A stretch of DNA of 64,000 nt from Deinococcus sp. YIM 77859 (lineage in GTDB: Bacteria; Deinococcota; Deinococci; Deinococcales; Deinococcaceae): assembly GCF_000745175.1 (NCBI RefSeq), contig NZ_JQNI01000002.1:2136001-2200000 (forward strand). The letters are read 5' to 3'. Both the position numbers and the translations under genes were made by a program. A model generated the notes under the pieces. The model was not told the origin of the DNA. It did no database searches and saw nothing but the letters and a program-made list of their open reading frames with translations. This document shows positions 11,558 to 28,640 of the stretch, one piece after another. Positions within the stretch are counted from its first letter, which is position 1; each line of letters starts with the position of its first letter.

Positions 11558-14035
11558 ATGATTCCCCTGCCGGAACACCTGCGGCTTCGCCTGGCTGCGG
11601 AACCTGACCGGGTGGTGCTTCCCGTGGATGTCGGAGCAGGCCAGGAGGCACTGGTTGCCTGGGCCAGGGCCCGGGGCCTGACCGTCACCCGCGAGCCACC
11701 TGTTTCCGAGCTCCGTTGGTTATGGTGGCCCCGGCGCCGTGCTGACCTGATGACCTGGGCGGCCCAAACAGACAGCTCCCTGCCTCTGCTGGTCCTCAGC
11801 GGGACCGATACCCGGTACACCGAGCAGGAGTGGCGGGCAGCGGTGAGGGGCGCCCCCGCCTGGGCAGCCAGCACCTTTGCCCTCAGCCGGGGCTGGCCCG
11901 CCGCCCTGCCGCTGGCCCTGGCCCTGGCAGAAAGCCACGCTTCCGATCGGGAGGAGTGGTACCGCCATCCGCTGGCAGGAGCCCTGCTGGCCCCCCTGCT
12001 GCCGCCAGGGCCCCTCCTTGCTGCCTACCGAGCCCTTGCGCTCACACCCCTGGTCACCCCACAAGTGGCAGCTGCCCTCCACGTTTCCTGGGAAACAGTT
12101 GAGGTGCTGGCGGACCGTGGATGGTTGTGGGCGGTGCCGGGCGGCTGGGAGCTGCCGGGTGTGTTGCGCCGTCACCTCTGCCCATTGCCGGATCCTCAAG
12201 TCGCGCGACCCGTCGCCGCTCTGCTGCACCAGGCGGGGTTTACGGCTGCGGCCCTTACCCTGCTGCGTGAGGCGGGCGCCTGGGATGAGCACCTCACCCT
12301 GCTGGCACAGGAGCTGCGGGTGGGGTCGGGACCAGAGGTACTGCGTGCCACCCTGCGTGCCCTGCCCCCCTACTGGCGCGAGCAACCAGCGGCCCTTTAC
12401 CTCGCCGGCCTGCTCGCGCGGGCCTCGGGCGATCTGGAACGGGCCGAGGCGCTCTACAGCCGCGCCCTCCCGGTATTGCCTCCGGCCCTGCAACCCCTTG
12501 CCGCCAACGCGCGGGGTGTGGTGCGCGCAGTCCGGGGCGACGCGGCGGGGGCGCTGGAGGATTTCGGGGAGGCCAGCCGCGTGGGGGGGCTTACCGGCGG
12601 CGAGGCCGCGCACAACCGCGCTACCCTGCTGGTGCAGCTGGGCCGCCATGCCGACGCCGAACAGAGCCTTGATGGCGCAATTGCCGCCTTCCGCGAGGCG
12701 GGCGACCTGCGGCGCGAGGCCCGCAGCCTGGAAACGCTGGGCAGCCTGCAATTCGGCCGGGGCCTCCTGCAAGAGGCGCTTGTGCCGTACGAGCAGGTGC
12801 TGCGCCTCTTGCAGGAGGATCACCCGGAGGAAACTGCGCTTACCCACGTGAACCTGGCGGAGGTGCGGACACTGCTGGGCGAGGAGGAGCAGGCCCGCGC
12901 CCATCTCGAGCGTGCTCAGGCCCTAACTGAACGCTTCGAGCTGACCCATGTGACGGGCTGGATCACCCGCGTCCGTGCCCTGCTCGCCCTGCACGCCGGT
13001 TTGCCACAGGTGGCCCGCGACCTGCTGGAAGCCGTGCCTTCTGCCGACCGGAGCCTACAGGCCGAGACCCAACTGCTGCTGGCCCGTGCCTGCCGCGAAC
13101 TCGGCGAGGCAGAGGCTGCTCGAGCCGCCCTTGCTGAGGCCCGTGCCTTGGGGCTGCGCGCCGACCTAGAAGCCGCGTTGCAGGGCGCCGACGACGTGGG
13201 AGAAGTAATCGAAGCAGCTCGCCAGGAGGAGGCCCGGCTGGAACTGGCAACAGCCCTTCTGCACCGGGCTGAACCCCAAGACCTGGAGGAGGCCCTCGAC
13301 CTGATTCGCACCCACGGTTACCGCGCACTCCTCAGGAGCCCGGCGGCACACCGCTTGGTCACCCATGCCCAGGATGACGCTACCCGTGCGCTGTTTCCCC
13401 TGGTGCTGCGTGTCCTGGGACCGCTGCGAGTCACCCAGGCGGGACGTGTCTGGCGTTCGGCGGACTTTCCGACCCGCAAGAGTGCAGCGTTGCTGGTCGC
13501 CCTGGCCCTCTCCGGCCGTTCCCAACCTCGTGAGCAGCTCGCCGAGCGGTTTTGGCCAGACGCCAAGAACCCGTTGGCAAGCTTGCAAACAGCTGTGTAT
13601 CACCTGCGCAGCACCTTCGGCGTAAACCTCATTCGCAGCGCGCGGGGCCGCCTGACCCTGACTTTTCCGGTACACAGTGACCTGGCGGACCTGCAAGAGG
13701 CCCTGGCTGCCCGCGATCCGGACCGGATTGCGGCCCTGATTCGCCAAGAGACCACGCCCCCGGCTGTCCTGCCTGATCTGGCTGCCGAGCTGCACGAGGA
13801 ATGCGAGCTGGCCGAGCGGCTCCTGCACGACGCCCTGCGGGTTTATGCCGACGCCCAGCCCGAGGGTAGCTTGGAGCGGCGTGACGCCCTACGGAACCTG
13901 ATCGCTGCTGACCCCCTCAACATCGAGGCCCGCACGCACCTGGTGGACTGGCACCTGGGGCAAGGCGACACCGAGAGCGCTCAGCAAGAACGTGCCCGCA
14001 TGCAGGACATCCTGCGCGAATTGGACCTGGGCTGA
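11558..14035 (+). CDS. Large TPR regulator with C-terminal OmpR-like/BTAD domain
   Basis: An 825-residue cytosolic protein. The N-terminal 200 residues resemble the end of a MalT-type STAND regulator: [17 protein letters not shown] near residue 108 matches the motif after the NTPase, and a winged-helix-like stretch follows near [20 protein letters not shown]. No Walker A (GxxxxGKT) is present. Residues about 230-560 are Ala/Leu/Glu-rich helical repeats that read as TPRs. The C-terminus, from [15 protein letters not shown] near 611, is a SARP-like DNA-binding wing ([18 protein letters not shown]) followed by a BTAD helical domain ([15 protein letters not shown]). In SARPs this module is N-terminal; here it is at the end. 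The gene points toward the CRISPR array but that array is on the other strand, so no functional link is implied. Targets are unknown; the divergent subtilase is the nearest candidate. Confidence 0.75.
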   Translation: MIPLPEHLRLRLAAEPDRVVLPVDVGAGQEALVAWARARGLTVTREPPVSELRWLWWPRRRADLMTWAAQTDSSLPLLVLSGTDTRYTEQEWRAAVRGAPAWAASTFALSRGWPAALPLALALAESHASDREEWYRHPLAGALLAPLLPPGPLLAAYRALALTPLVTPQVAAALHVSWETVEVLADRGWLWAVPGGWELPGVLRRHLCPLPDPQVARPVAALLHQAGFTAAALTLLREAGAWDEHLTLLAQELRVGSGPEVLRATLRALPPYWREQPAALYLAGLLARASGDLERAEALYSRALPVLPPALQPLAANARGVVRAVRGDAAGALEDFGEASRVGGLTGGEAAHNRATLLVQLGRHADAEQSLDGAIAAFREAGDLRREARSLETLGSLQFGRGLLQEALVPYEQVLRLLQEDHPEETALTHVNLAEVRTLLGEEEQARAHLERAQALTERFELTHVTGWITRVRALLALHAGLPQVARDLLEAVPSADRSLQAETQLLLARACRELGEAEAARAALAEARALGLRADLEAALQGADDVGEVIEAARQEEARLELATALLHRAEPQDLEEALDLIRTHGYRALLRSPAAHRLVTHAQDDATRALFPLVLRVLGPLRVTQAGRVWRSADFPTRKSAALLVALALSGRSQPREQLAERFWPDAKNPLASLQTAVYHLRSTFGVNLIRSARGRLTLTFPVHSDLADLQEALAARDPDRIAALIRQETTPPAVLPDLAAELHEECELAERLLHDALRVYADAQPEGSLERRDALRNLIAADPLNIEARTHLVDWHLGQGDTESAQQERARMQDILRELDLG

Positions 14036-14037
14036 AG

Positions 14038-15588
<1,551 letters not shown>

Positions 15589-15770
15589 GGTTCGCCATCC
15601 GGATGCGTCCCATACGGCTCCCCGCCATCAGTTTGCGCGAACCTCCTCAGAGCTGTCCAGTTTTTGGAGGTGGCCTTGAGGGTCAGTTGTCAAAGATCCC
15701 GTCCCAGAGGGACTTTTTGCTCTGCGCGAACCCCCCGGGGTTTTTTCGTCACGTGGGGTTCGCGCAAAGC
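15589..15770 (-). promoter_or_regulatory. CRISPR leader with repeated GGTTCGCGCA motif
   Basis: The 182 bases between cas2 and the first repeat hold no gene and should be the leader with the pre-crRNA promoter. The motif GGTTCGCGCA occurs three times: minus-strand copies at 15634-15643 and 15723-15732, and an inverted copy at 15757-15766. The last two form a 12-bp perfect inverted repeat (TGCGCGAACCCC at 15723-15734, GGGGTTCGCGCA at 15755-15766). A minus-strand TTGACA lies at 15688-15693, but no good -10 box is spaced behind it. The role of the motif in spacer acquisition or transcription is inference. Confidence 0.7.
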
Positions 15771-16064
15771 TTACAAGATGAGTGGCTCGCTGAAGTCGCG
15801 GTAGTGGTCCAGGCCGTAGGCTTCCACAAAGTGCTGACGGGGCTGCCGCAGGCGGTAGATGCGGATGCTGTCTTCAGTAGGGTCGAGGATACTCAGCAGC
15901 TTCTGACGTAGGGTGAGGAGTTGTTCTTCGCTCACGCTGACTTCAAAGACGCTGTTTTGTACCCGTTGGCCGTGGGCGACGCAGACTTTGGCAACGCGGC
16001 GCAGGCGCTTGCGGCCCGCCTCGGTCTGGGTGGCGACGTCGTAGCAGATCAGCAGGTCAATCAT
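15771..16064 (-). CDS. cas2: CRISPR-associated protein Cas2
   Basis: A 97-residue Cas2, the usual length. The ferredoxin-fold start [12 protein letters not shown] contains the conserved Asp of the beta-1 strand (Asp9); later segments [16 protein letters not shown] and [10 protein letters not shown] match the family. With Cas1 it forms the Cas1-Cas2 integrase that inserts new spacers next to the leader. The start overlaps the cas1 stop (ATGA at 16061-16064), indicating translational coupling. It is the last gene of the cas operon; the leader and array follow downstream. Confidence 0.96.
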   Translation of the reverse strand: MIDLLICYDVATQTEAGRKRLRRVAKVCVAHGQRVQNSVFEVSVSEEQLLTLRQKLLSILDPTEDSIRIYRLRQPRQHFVEAYGLDHYRDFSEPLIL

Positions 16065-17085
16065 CGGTGGAGGTATGGAGGGTAGTGCGGGCGGTCGCCG
16101 CGCAGGTGCTGGGCAAGAAGGCGGGCCTGGACGTGTGGAACCAGCCCCAGCGGCGTTTTGCGGGCGGTGAGGGGATGGGTCACTTCCTCCTTGCGGCGCT
16201 CGTTGAGGTGCGCCAAAACTGTTTTGCGGCCCTCCTCGCGGAGGGTAACCACTCCACCCTCGTGCTGCTCGAAGTCACGGGGGGTGATCTGGCCGCGGTT
16301 GATCAGGGTGAGGATGGCGCGGTCTGCGGCGATGGGGCGCAGCTCTTCCATCAGGTCGAGGGCGAGGCTGGCCCGGCCGGGCCGCAGGGCGTGGAGAAAG
16401 CCGATCTGCGGGTCAAGCCCGACGGTCTGACAGGCCGAGGCACACTCGTTGGCCAGCACCGTATAGACGAAATTCAGGAGCGCGTTGATGGGGTCGCGGG
16501 CCGGGCGGCGTGTTCGTTCCGAGAGCCAGAAGAATTCGCGGTGCTGCCGCAGCATCAGGGGAAACACCTGCCAGTAGCTGCGGGCGGCCGTGCCCTCGAT
16601 GCCGCGCACCTCGTCCACCGTTTGGCCAAGAGGCAGGCAGGCGATCTGGTCATTGATGTCGCGGGCAGCCTGCCGCAGGGGGGCGGCGTCGGCCTCGGCC
16701 GCCTCACGCGCCGCCCGCAGCAGGGCCGTCTTCTGGTTCTGAAGCTTGCCGGCGGCGATATACCGGGCAACGGCAAGCGTTCGTTCCCGGTCACCCGCAC
16801 AGTCGTGCTGGGCCATCCGCAGGAGGACGCTGCCGCGAACGGGCGTCTCTGTGCGGGCCAGAAAACGTCCGTGCTCGCTGAGCCAGGTGACGGGCTTGTG
16901 TTCGCGGGCGAGGCGGTGGATCAGAAAGGGCGAGAGCAGCACGTTGCCAAACACCACCACGCCGTTTACGTGGTGCAGCGGCAGCATCGCCTTCTTTTCG
17001 CGCTCGACCTCCACCCGAATGTTGTCGGTGTCAAGGTGCAGATAAGTGCCCTGGGTCTGGACGTACAGGGTGTTGAGGAGTTGCC

Positions 17086-17089
<4 letters not shown>
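16061..17089 (-). CDS. cas1: CRISPR-associated endonuclease Cas1 (type I-C)
   Basis: A 342-residue Cas1 integrase. The N-terminal beta domain contains [16 protein letters not shown]; the helical domain has the metal-binding residues Glu165 ([11 protein letters not shown]), His233 ([10 protein letters not shown]) and Asp245 ([11 protein letters not shown]), the standard catalytic set. The order cas4-cas1-cas2 and the I-C effector genes upstream place it in subtype I-C. The ATG at 17089 overlaps the cas4 stop (ATGA) and its own stop overlaps cas2. Cas1 with Cas2, helped by Cas4 for PAM selection and trimming, should capture new spacers for the array downstream. Confidence 0.97.
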
Positions 17090-17715
<626 letters not shown>

Positions 17716-17722
17716 GCTGCTC

Positions 17723-18700
<978 letters not shown>

Positions 18701-18732
18701 AGGATTCCTCCGGGGGAGAAAGGCGGGAAGCG

Positions 18733-21398
<2,666 letters not shown>

Positions 21399-21442
21399 GG
21401 AACCTCCGAAAAACAGCACAGAAAAAAGCGGTACGGGACGAG

Positions 21443-21473
21443 CGACGTGCTGCATGGGGGATGCAGCACGTCG
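21443..21473. repeat. Strong hairpin between cas3 and cas5
   Basis: CGACGTGCTGCAT and its exact reverse complement form a 13-bp perfect stem around a 5-base loop of one base type (GGGGG on the plus strand, CCCCC on the minus strand). The 7-mer GAGCGAC occurs on both edges (21440-21446 and 21473-21479). On the operon strand a T-run (TTTTTT) follows about 14 bases after the stem. It could be a processing site, a partial terminator separating cas3 from the Cascade genes, or a small mobile hairpin element flanked by a target duplication. Confidence 0.75.
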
Positions 21474-21565
21474 AGCGACCTCCACAATAGAAAAAGCCTT
21501 CTCATCTCTTCCTCAGCCAAACAGCCGCGAGGGGCTAACCGAATTGACGTACGCTTCTCCAGCAC

Positions 21566-23848
21566 CTACTGCACAAAGGGCTCGGCCCCGCCGCCGTCCG
21601 GTTGCCAGCCCAGAAGCTGCGGGTCATAGGCTGCGGGATAGGGACAGACAAACCAGGTGGCGGCGGGCTCGGGGGGCGCGCCGCGCCTGCCGCGCAGGTG
21701 AACGGGCTCGCAGTGGGGGGGCAGGGTGCCGTCGGCGCGGCGAAACACCGTCACGGTGTAGGGCTGTGCCCGGCGCATCCACGTGCGGGTGATGCCCTGT
21801 TGCCGGGCTTCCTCGATGAGGGCGGCTCCCTCACCGTAGGGCACCACCACATTCACGCTGCTTGGGGGAATCAGGCGGTAGAGTTGGGCGACCGCGGGGT
21901 AATCCTGCCGCAGGACGGCGGCCCGCAGCTCCTCCCGGTCGGGTGAGGTATAGGGCCACAGCCGCTCGTAGAAGCGGCGAAAAGTGGCGGGATCATCGAG
22001 GTCCAGCTCACCCCCGGCCTCGCGCACCAGGCTGAGGGTGAGTAGAGCGGCCCGCTGGTAGGCGGGAGTGGGGTAACGGGCGTCTTGCGGCAAAAAGACG
22101 TGCAGGGTGCCGTGTGGCCGCCGTCCATGCCGGTTGCAGCGCCCCGCCGCCTGGGCGAGAGCGTCCAGGGGAGCCAGGGCCCGAAACACCACCGGAACAT
22201 CGAGATCCACCCCCGCCTCGACGCACTGGGTGGACACCAGCCGAACTGGACGTCCCGCCTGGAGGTCGGCGCGAACCTCCTCCAGCACGGCGCGGCGGTG
22301 GGCCGGGCACAAAAAGGTAGAGAGGTGGCGTAGGCCAGGGACATCAGACAGCGCCTGCGCGAGCTCAAGCGCGTCCTGGCGCAGGTTGACGATACACAGG
22401 CTCTGCGGCTCCCGGCGCAGCCAGTCCTGCACTTCCCTCCAGGGAGTGGACGTTTCCAGGTGCCAGCGGGGGGTGACCCGCCGCGCGCGCTCAAACAGCT
22501 GGAGCGTAGGGGGCGCCATTTCTCGGGGCTGCCAGCCGCCGTTTCCAGGCTCGCGCACCTGCTCGCTCAGCCGGTCAAAGGCGGGTTGGGTGGCGGTGGC
22601 CATCACCACCGTCGTCCCGTACTTCTCATGGGTGAGCCGGGCGAGGGTTTTGAGGGTGAGGGTCACCAGCGGGGCCGGGAGTGTCTGCACCTCATCGAGC
22701 AGAATGACGCTTTGGGCGAGGCGGTGCAGTTTGCGGCAGGCGCCGGGCGTGTGGGCGTGCAGGCTCTCCAGCAGCTGCACGCTGGTGGTCAGGATGATGG
22801 GCGCGTCCCAATTCTCGACAAGCTGCCGCGCGGCGCACCCCGCTGCGTCCTCCGCGCCCTGGGTTCCGGCCAGGCTATGGTGCTCGAGGAGGCACTGCGG
22901 GCTGAGGCCGGCGGCGGCCACAAGCCGGCGGTACTCGTCCGCCGTTTGGTCCAGAATGCTGAGAAAGGGGAGCACGACCACGATGCGGCGAATGGGCCGC
23001 GCCAAGGGTTGCCTCACCGCACGCGTCAGGGCAAACAGCAGCATGGCGAGCGTCTTGCCGCTGCCCGTCGGGGCGGTTAGGGTCCACAGCCGGTCTGCGG
23101 ACTCGCCCGCAGCGCGGCAGGCCTCCATCAGGTCCGCGCGCAGGGCACGGGTAGCGGGCGGCAGGCCCTCCTCGTGGGCCAGTTCCGCCAGCCGCCTTTC
23201 CAGGGCGGCAAGCAGACGTGCGGCGTCCAGCGGCAGACCGGTGGGCCGTGGGGGTTCGTCGTCGGGGCGCATCGCCGCCTCGGTGTCCAGGTGGTCGGCG
23301 TCCACCAGTGCCGAAAAGAGCATGCGGGTATCGAGCATCTGGGCAGCCGTCGTGCCGGGTGTCAGGGGACGCGGCAGCGGTGGTGGCAGGGTCAGGCCGT
23401 CAGCTCGCAGGCGCTGCACCAGCGTTTTGAGGTTGGTCTGGTCGGGTTCGGGTTCGGTGAGGCGCAGGCCTAGGGGATGCTGCGCCCGCAGGTGATCGAG
23501 GCTCAAGGCCCGCAGGCTGTCTCCGTCCCCGCTGGGCAAACCGGTGTGGTGCCCGGCAATGGCCAGCGCCAGCCCTGCATCGTGGTAGGCCTGTTTGGCC
23601 AGGCAGGCACCCGCCGACCAGTGGTCGAGGCCGCGGCCTTCCCCCCACAAGCGGCGTTGAAACAGCGTGCCGTATTTGCCCAGGTCATGCAGCAGGCCAG
23701 CCAGCGCGGCCCGGTCTCCCTCCCCAAAAGGCTCGGCGTGTTGCCGGGCACGTTGCGCCACCTGGGCCGCGTGGTCCTTGAGCGGTTGCCAGCGCGCCCC
23801 GGTGGAATCGCCGGGAAAGGTATGAGCATAGAAGACCGCTTCCCTCAT
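21566..23848 (-). CDS. cas3: CRISPR-associated helicase/nuclease Cas3 (type I-C)
   Basis: A 760-residue Cas3, the DNA-degrading enzyme recruited by Cascade. The N-terminal HD nuclease has His54-Asp55 (LLHDLGKYG), His76 and His100-His101 (GHHTGLP). The superfamily 2 helicase follows: Walker A TAPTGSGKT (Lys265), a DEVQ box at 385-388 (in place of DExH), MATATQP near 416-422 and motif VI QAAGRCNRHGR. All catalytic residues seem intact. The start ATG at 23848 begins MREAVFYAH; an ATG 96 bases upstream in frame adds an unrelated Cys/Leu-rich stretch and is disfavoured. It is the first gene of the operon, 93 bases after the tRNA-Pro terminator. Confidence 0.96.
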   Translation of the reverse strand: MREAVFYAHTFPGDSTGARWQPLKDHAAQVAQRARQHAEPFGEGDRAALAGLLHDLGKYGTLFQRRLWGEGRGLDHWSAGACLAKQAYHDAGLALAIAGHHTGLPSGDGDSLRALSLDHLRAQHPLGLRLTEPEPDQTNLKTLVQRLRADGLTLPPPLPRPLTPGTTAAQMLDTRMLFSALVDADHLDTEAAMRPDDEPPRPTGLPLDAARLLAALERRLAELAHEEGLPPATRALRADLMEACRAAGESADRLWTLTAPTGSGKTLAMLLFALTRAVRQPLARPIRRIVVVLPFLSILDQTADEYRRLVAAAGLSPQCLLEHHSLAGTQGAEDAAGCAARQLVENWDAPIILTTSVQLLESLHAHTPGACRKLHRLAQSVILLDEVQTLPAPLVTLTLKTLARLTHEKYGTTVVMATATQPAFDRLSEQVREPGNGGWQPREMAPPTLQLFERARRVTPRWHLETSTPWREVQDWLRREPQSLCIVNLRQDALELAQALSDVPGLRHLSTFLCPAHRRAVLEEVRADLQAGRPVRLVSTQCVEAGVDLDVPVVFRALAPLDALAQAAGRCNRHGRRPHGTLHVFLPQDARYPTPAYQRAALLTLSLVREAGGELDLDDPATFRRFYERLWPYTSPDREELRAAVLRQDYPAVAQLYRLIPPSSVNVVVPYGEGAALIEEARQQGITRTWMRRAQPYTVTVFRRADGTLPPHCEPVHLRGRRGAPPEPAATWFVCPYPAAYDPQLLGWQPDGGGAEPFVQ

Positions 23849-23941
23849 CGGGGGACCCGCCTGACGCTTTTGTGGATCACCCGCCCAGCGTAGCTCCTGC
23901 GGATCCGGCAGGAGGCCGCAAAGTAGCACCCAAAGCAGGCA

Positions 23942-23968
23942 CAAAAAAACTCCCTCGCGAGGAGGGAG
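23942..23968 (-). terminator. Terminator of the tRNA-Pro gene
   Basis: On the minus strand CTCCCTC and GAGGGAG form a 7-bp stem around CTCGC and are followed by seven T residues. It lies 6 bases past the tRNA CCA end, and just upstream of cas3, so it should insulate the cas operon from tRNA transcription. Confidence 0.85.
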
Positions 23969-23971
23969 CTC

Positions 23972-24068
<97 letters not shown>

Positions 24069-24149
24069 AATAGACGCTGGACGCTGCGGGGTCAAGGGTG
24101 GCCCGCTCTCCGGGACGGCGGAAGCGGTCTGCGGCGTATTCTGCCGGGC

Positions 24150-25388
<1,239 letters not shown>

Positions 25389-25784
25389 CTACGGCCGCCC
25401 CGCCAACCACAGCACCAGCGCCTCGGCGCTTGCGGGGTTGGTGGCAAGCGGGATGTCGTGGACGTCACACAGCCGCACCAGGGCGGAGACGTCGGGTTCG
25501 TGCGGCTGTGCGGTGAGGGGGTCGCGAAAGAAGAAGACCGCCAACACCCGTTCCTCGGCGATGCGGGCACCGATCTGCTGGTCACCGCCAAGGGGGCCAG
25601 ACAGCATCCGCTCTACCTGAAGGCCGGTCTTCTGTTCGAGAATGCCGCCCGTCGTGCCGGTGGCAATGAGGTGAAAGCGGCTCAGCACCTCGCGGTGACC
25701 CAGGGCGAAGAGGGCGAGTTCGAGCTTCTTGCGGTCATGCGCGATCAGCGCGACCTGACGGCGCTCCGCAGGGGGAAGGGTCAC
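25389..25784 (-). CDS. mgsA: Methylglyoxal synthase
   Basis: Converts dihydroxyacetone phosphate to methylglyoxal and phosphate, a bypass of lower glycolysis. 131 residues, the usual length. Compared with the E. coli enzyme the catalytic residues appear three positions earlier: His16 (ALIAHDRKK), Asp68 ([11 protein letters not shown]), His95 and Asp98 (QPHEPDV); the phosphate loop is ATGTTGG near 41-47. The ATG overlaps the stop of the ROK kinase gene (ATGA), so it is translationally coupled to a sugar kinase, which fits a shared role in carbohydrate metabolism. Confidence 0.95.
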   Translation of the reverse strand: MTLPPAERRQVALIAHDRKKLELALFALGHREVLSRFHLIATGTTGGILEQKTGLQVERMLSGPLGGDQQIGARIAEERVLAVFFFRDPLTAQPHEPDVSALVRLCDVHDIPLATNPASAEALVLWLAGRP

Positions 25785-26689
25785 GCCTCCTCCTGCTGTG
25801 CGGCGAGGGCCGCTCCGATCACCCCGGCGTTGGTGCCGAGCTGGGCTGGGCGAATGGTGACGGGGGCAAAGGGACCGGCGTACTCCTCGGCAGCGGCGCG
25901 GACCCCCTGAAAAAACAGTTCCCCGACGCTGGCAACTCCGCCCCCGATCACGAACACCTCGGGATCGAGGAGCTTCTGGAGGTCGGCGAGGGCCACACCG
26001 ATATGTTTGAGGGCCTGCGTCACGACGCGCCGGGCGGCGGGTTCGCCCTGCGCGGCCAGAGCAAAGGCTTCGGCGGTGCTCACCTCGCGGTTGAGGGCGT
26101 AGCTCGCGTCACGGGCGATGGCGGTGCCGCTGGCCACGGCCTCCAGCGCCCCGTCAAGCCCCGCCCCGCTCACCGGTCCGCCGGGCATCACGGTCACGTG
26201 GCCGAGTTCTCCGGCGATTCCGTGTCGACCGCGCCACAGTCGCCCGTTCAGCACGATGCCCGCGCCGATGCCGGTGCTGACGGTCACGTACACGCTGCTT
26301 CCCGTGCCGCGCGCCGCCCCCAGGTGCGCTTCGGCGAGGGCGGCGGCCTTGGCGTCATTTTCCAGCACCACCCGCTGCCCCAGGCGCTCTTGGAGGCCGG
26401 CGACGAGCGGCACGTCCGTGAAGCCGTAGATGTTGGGGGCAAACTTCACGCGGGTGCGCTCCACGTTCAGGGGCCCCGGCACACCCACGCCGACCCGCGC
26501 CGCGTCCGGGTGCCGTGCCTGAAGGGTTCTGACCTGCGCGGCAATAGCGTCCAGCACCGCCTCCCAGCCGGTCTCCGGCGTGGGCTGAACGTGCCGGTCG
26601 TGGAGTTCACCGCCCCTGAGGACCCCGGTGGCGATTTTGGTCCCGCCGACGTCCACCCCGATACTCGCCTGCTCTGCTGCTTGCGTCAC
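25781..26689 (-). CDS. ROK family sugar kinase (probable glucokinase)
   Basis: A 302-residue ROK-family protein. The ATP-binding start is [14 protein letters not shown] near residue 12, the catalytic Asp lies in [13 protein letters not shown] near 129, and the [17 protein letters not shown] segment is the second phosphate motif. [12 protein letters not shown] supplies the ROK GH(V/I) signature. The usual zinc site (CxCGxxGCxE) after that signature is missing: [16 protein letters not shown] stands in its place, as in a minority of ROK kinases. There is no N-terminal helix-turn-helix, so it is an enzyme rather than a repressor. It is coupled to mgsA downstream and has a LacI-type operator sequence 33 bases before its start. 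Confidence 0.88.
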   Translation of the reverse strand: MTQAAEQASIGVDVGGTKIATGVLRGGELHDRHVQPTPETGWEAVLDAIAAQVRTLQARHPDAARVGVGVPGPLNVERTRVKFAPNIYGFTDVPLVAGLQERLGQRVVLENDAKAAALAEAHLGAARGTGSSVYVTVSTGIGAGIVLNGRLWRGRHGIAGELGHVTVMPGGPVSGAGLDGALEAVASGTAIARDASYALNREVSTAEAFALAAQGEPAARRVVTQALKHIGVALADLQKLLDPEVFVIGGGVASVGELFFQGVRAAAEEYAGPFAPVTIRPAQLGTNAGVIGAALAAQQEEA

Positions 26690-26721
26690 GTGCTTGCCTC
26701 CATCTCCTCTGTAAGCCCAAC

Positions 26722-26733
26722 GGGAGCGCTTCC
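26722..26733. promoter_or_regulatory. Candidate LacI-family operator upstream of the ROK kinase
   Basis: GGGAGCGCTTCC is symmetric around the central GCGC except at one position pair, and has the AGCGCT core of LacI/GalR operators. It lies 33-44 bases before the kinase ATG at 26689, where a repressor would block transcription. No LacI-family gene is in the window, so the regulator is unknown. Confidence 0.5.
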
Positions 26734-26785
26734 AAAGCCCGAGGGGCTCTGTCTCCTACCCTGCACTGTAGCCCAGCGCCGCCGG

Positions 26786-27513
<728 letters not shown>

Positions 27514-27587
27514 GGCCCGCATTATGGCGTTCCGGTTCCCTCCCCCCGCTTTCTTTCCTCATCCCCGGTCACGCTATCTTCTCGCTG

Positions 27588-27971
27588 ATGACTGCGCCTG
27601 AGCCATCTCCTCCTCCGGTTCGCCGGGACTGGCGAGCGTTCTGGCGGCAGGTGCAGCGGCTTCCGGTCACGCTGATGCTCGCCAGCGTGCTGGCAGGGCT
27701 GGGCATTGTGCAGCTCACCTTCCAGCTTGGCAACCTGGTCTACCGCTCCGTGACCTGGAGCGGCGAGACGCGGCAGACACAGCAGCGAATCCGCGACCTC
27801 GAGCGTGACCTGCGCGTGTTGCGCGAGGCCGAGCAGGCCGCTTTCGACCCCGCCTATCTGGAGATCCTGGCCCGCTGTCAGGGTTTTGTGGGCGCCGAAG
27901 AAAAGGTGGTGGTCTCGCCCCGGGCTCCCGACACGCCCAGCGAGAACTGCAACACCCTGCGCCTTCCATAG
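27588..27971 (+). CDS. Single-pass coiled-coil protein, possible FtsB/DivIC-like
   Basis: A 127-residue bitopic protein: a short Pro/Arg-rich cytosolic start, one membrane helix (about residues 28-50, VTLMLASVLAGLGIVQLTFQ), then a heptad-like segment TRQTQQRIRDLERDLRVLRE of about 25 residues and a small tail with two cysteines. This size and plan is that of FtsB/DivIC septum proteins, where the coiled coil is followed by a short tail; the tail AYLEILARCQGFVGAEEKVV resembles the usual A-R-E-x-L-G-x-V-x-x-G-E segment. The match is by layout and a loose motif, so treat the name as a suggestion. Confidence 0.6.
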   Translation: MTAPEPSPPPVRRDWRAFWRQVQRLPVTLMLASVLAGLGIVQLTFQLGNLVYRSVTWSGETRQTQQRIRDLERDLRVLREAEQAAFDPAYLEILARCQGFVGAEEKVVVSPRAPDTPSENCNTLRLP

Positions 27972-28028
27972 GCCCGCCTTGCGCAAGCTTACCTCAGGTT
28001 CCCGGCGACGGCGTATGCTGCGGGTACT

Positions 28029-28358
28029 ATGTCACTTGTCGTTCTGGTCACGGTGCCCCCCGAACGCGCCCATGTCCTGGCCCGGACTCTGGTGGCCGAG
28101 CGGCTGGCGGGCTGCGTGAACGTGCTTGGCGGTCTCCACAGCGTCTACCGCTGGGAAGGAGACATCGTCGAGGACCCCGAGACCCTGCTCCTGATCAAAA
28201 CCACCGGGGAACGCTACCCCGAGCTCGAAGCCCGGATTCGGGAGATGCATCCGTACGAGGTTCCCGAAATTGTCGCGTTGCCCTTTGACCGTGCCCTTCC
28301 CGAGTTCCAGAGCTGGCTGCGAGAAGCCACGGCACCCGGCGATACGGGTTCTGGTTGA
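28029..28358 (+). CDS. cutA: CutA family divalent-cation tolerance protein
   Basis: A 109-residue CutA1, the usual length, a trimeric cytosolic protein linked to copper tolerance. Family motifs: LVTVPPERAHVLARTLVAER near the start, GCVNVLGGLHSVYRWEGDIV in the middle, LLIKTTGERYPELEARIRE, and HPYEVPEIVALP near the end. Its biochemical role remains unsettled across bacteria. It is followed by a bidirectional terminator shared with the tRNA-Trp gene. Confidence 0.92.
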   Translation: MSLVVLVTVPPERAHVLARTLVAERLAGCVNVLGGLHSVYRWEGDIVEDPETLLLIKTTGERYPELEARIREMHPYEVPEIVALPFDRALPEFQSWLREATAPGDTGSG

Positions 28359-28452
28359 ACGAGGGATGCCGTCCCCGTGAAACCCGACCGGCGGGAGAAG
28401 GAAAAAGGCCGGATTCCAGAATCCCTATGAGAGCGTTCGCTCCTTCAAAGCG

Positions 28453-28479
28453 AAAACCCCGCGCGTGGCGGGGCTTTTT
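28453..28479. terminator. Bidirectional terminator between cutA and tRNA-Trp
   Basis: CCCCGC and GCGGGG (28457-28462, 28468-28473) form a stem around GCGTG. On the plus strand it is followed by CTTTTTC, ending cutA; on the minus strand by TTTTCG, ending the tRNA-Trp transcript. Confidence 0.75.
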
Positions 28480-28481
28480 CT

Positions 28482-28557
<76 letters not shown>

Positions 28558-28640
28558 ACTGCGGCGCGGTCAAAGCCCGCACGCAAGCTTAAAAAAGATA
28601 GCAAAGGTGCCGCAGGGGCGCAAGGGCCGTCTCCTCGCTC

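Noticed and set aside
15664..15693. TTGACA in the CRISPR leader as a firm promoter call
   Set aside because: No credible -10 hexamer lies 16-18 bases downstream, so it is mentioned only as a candidate.
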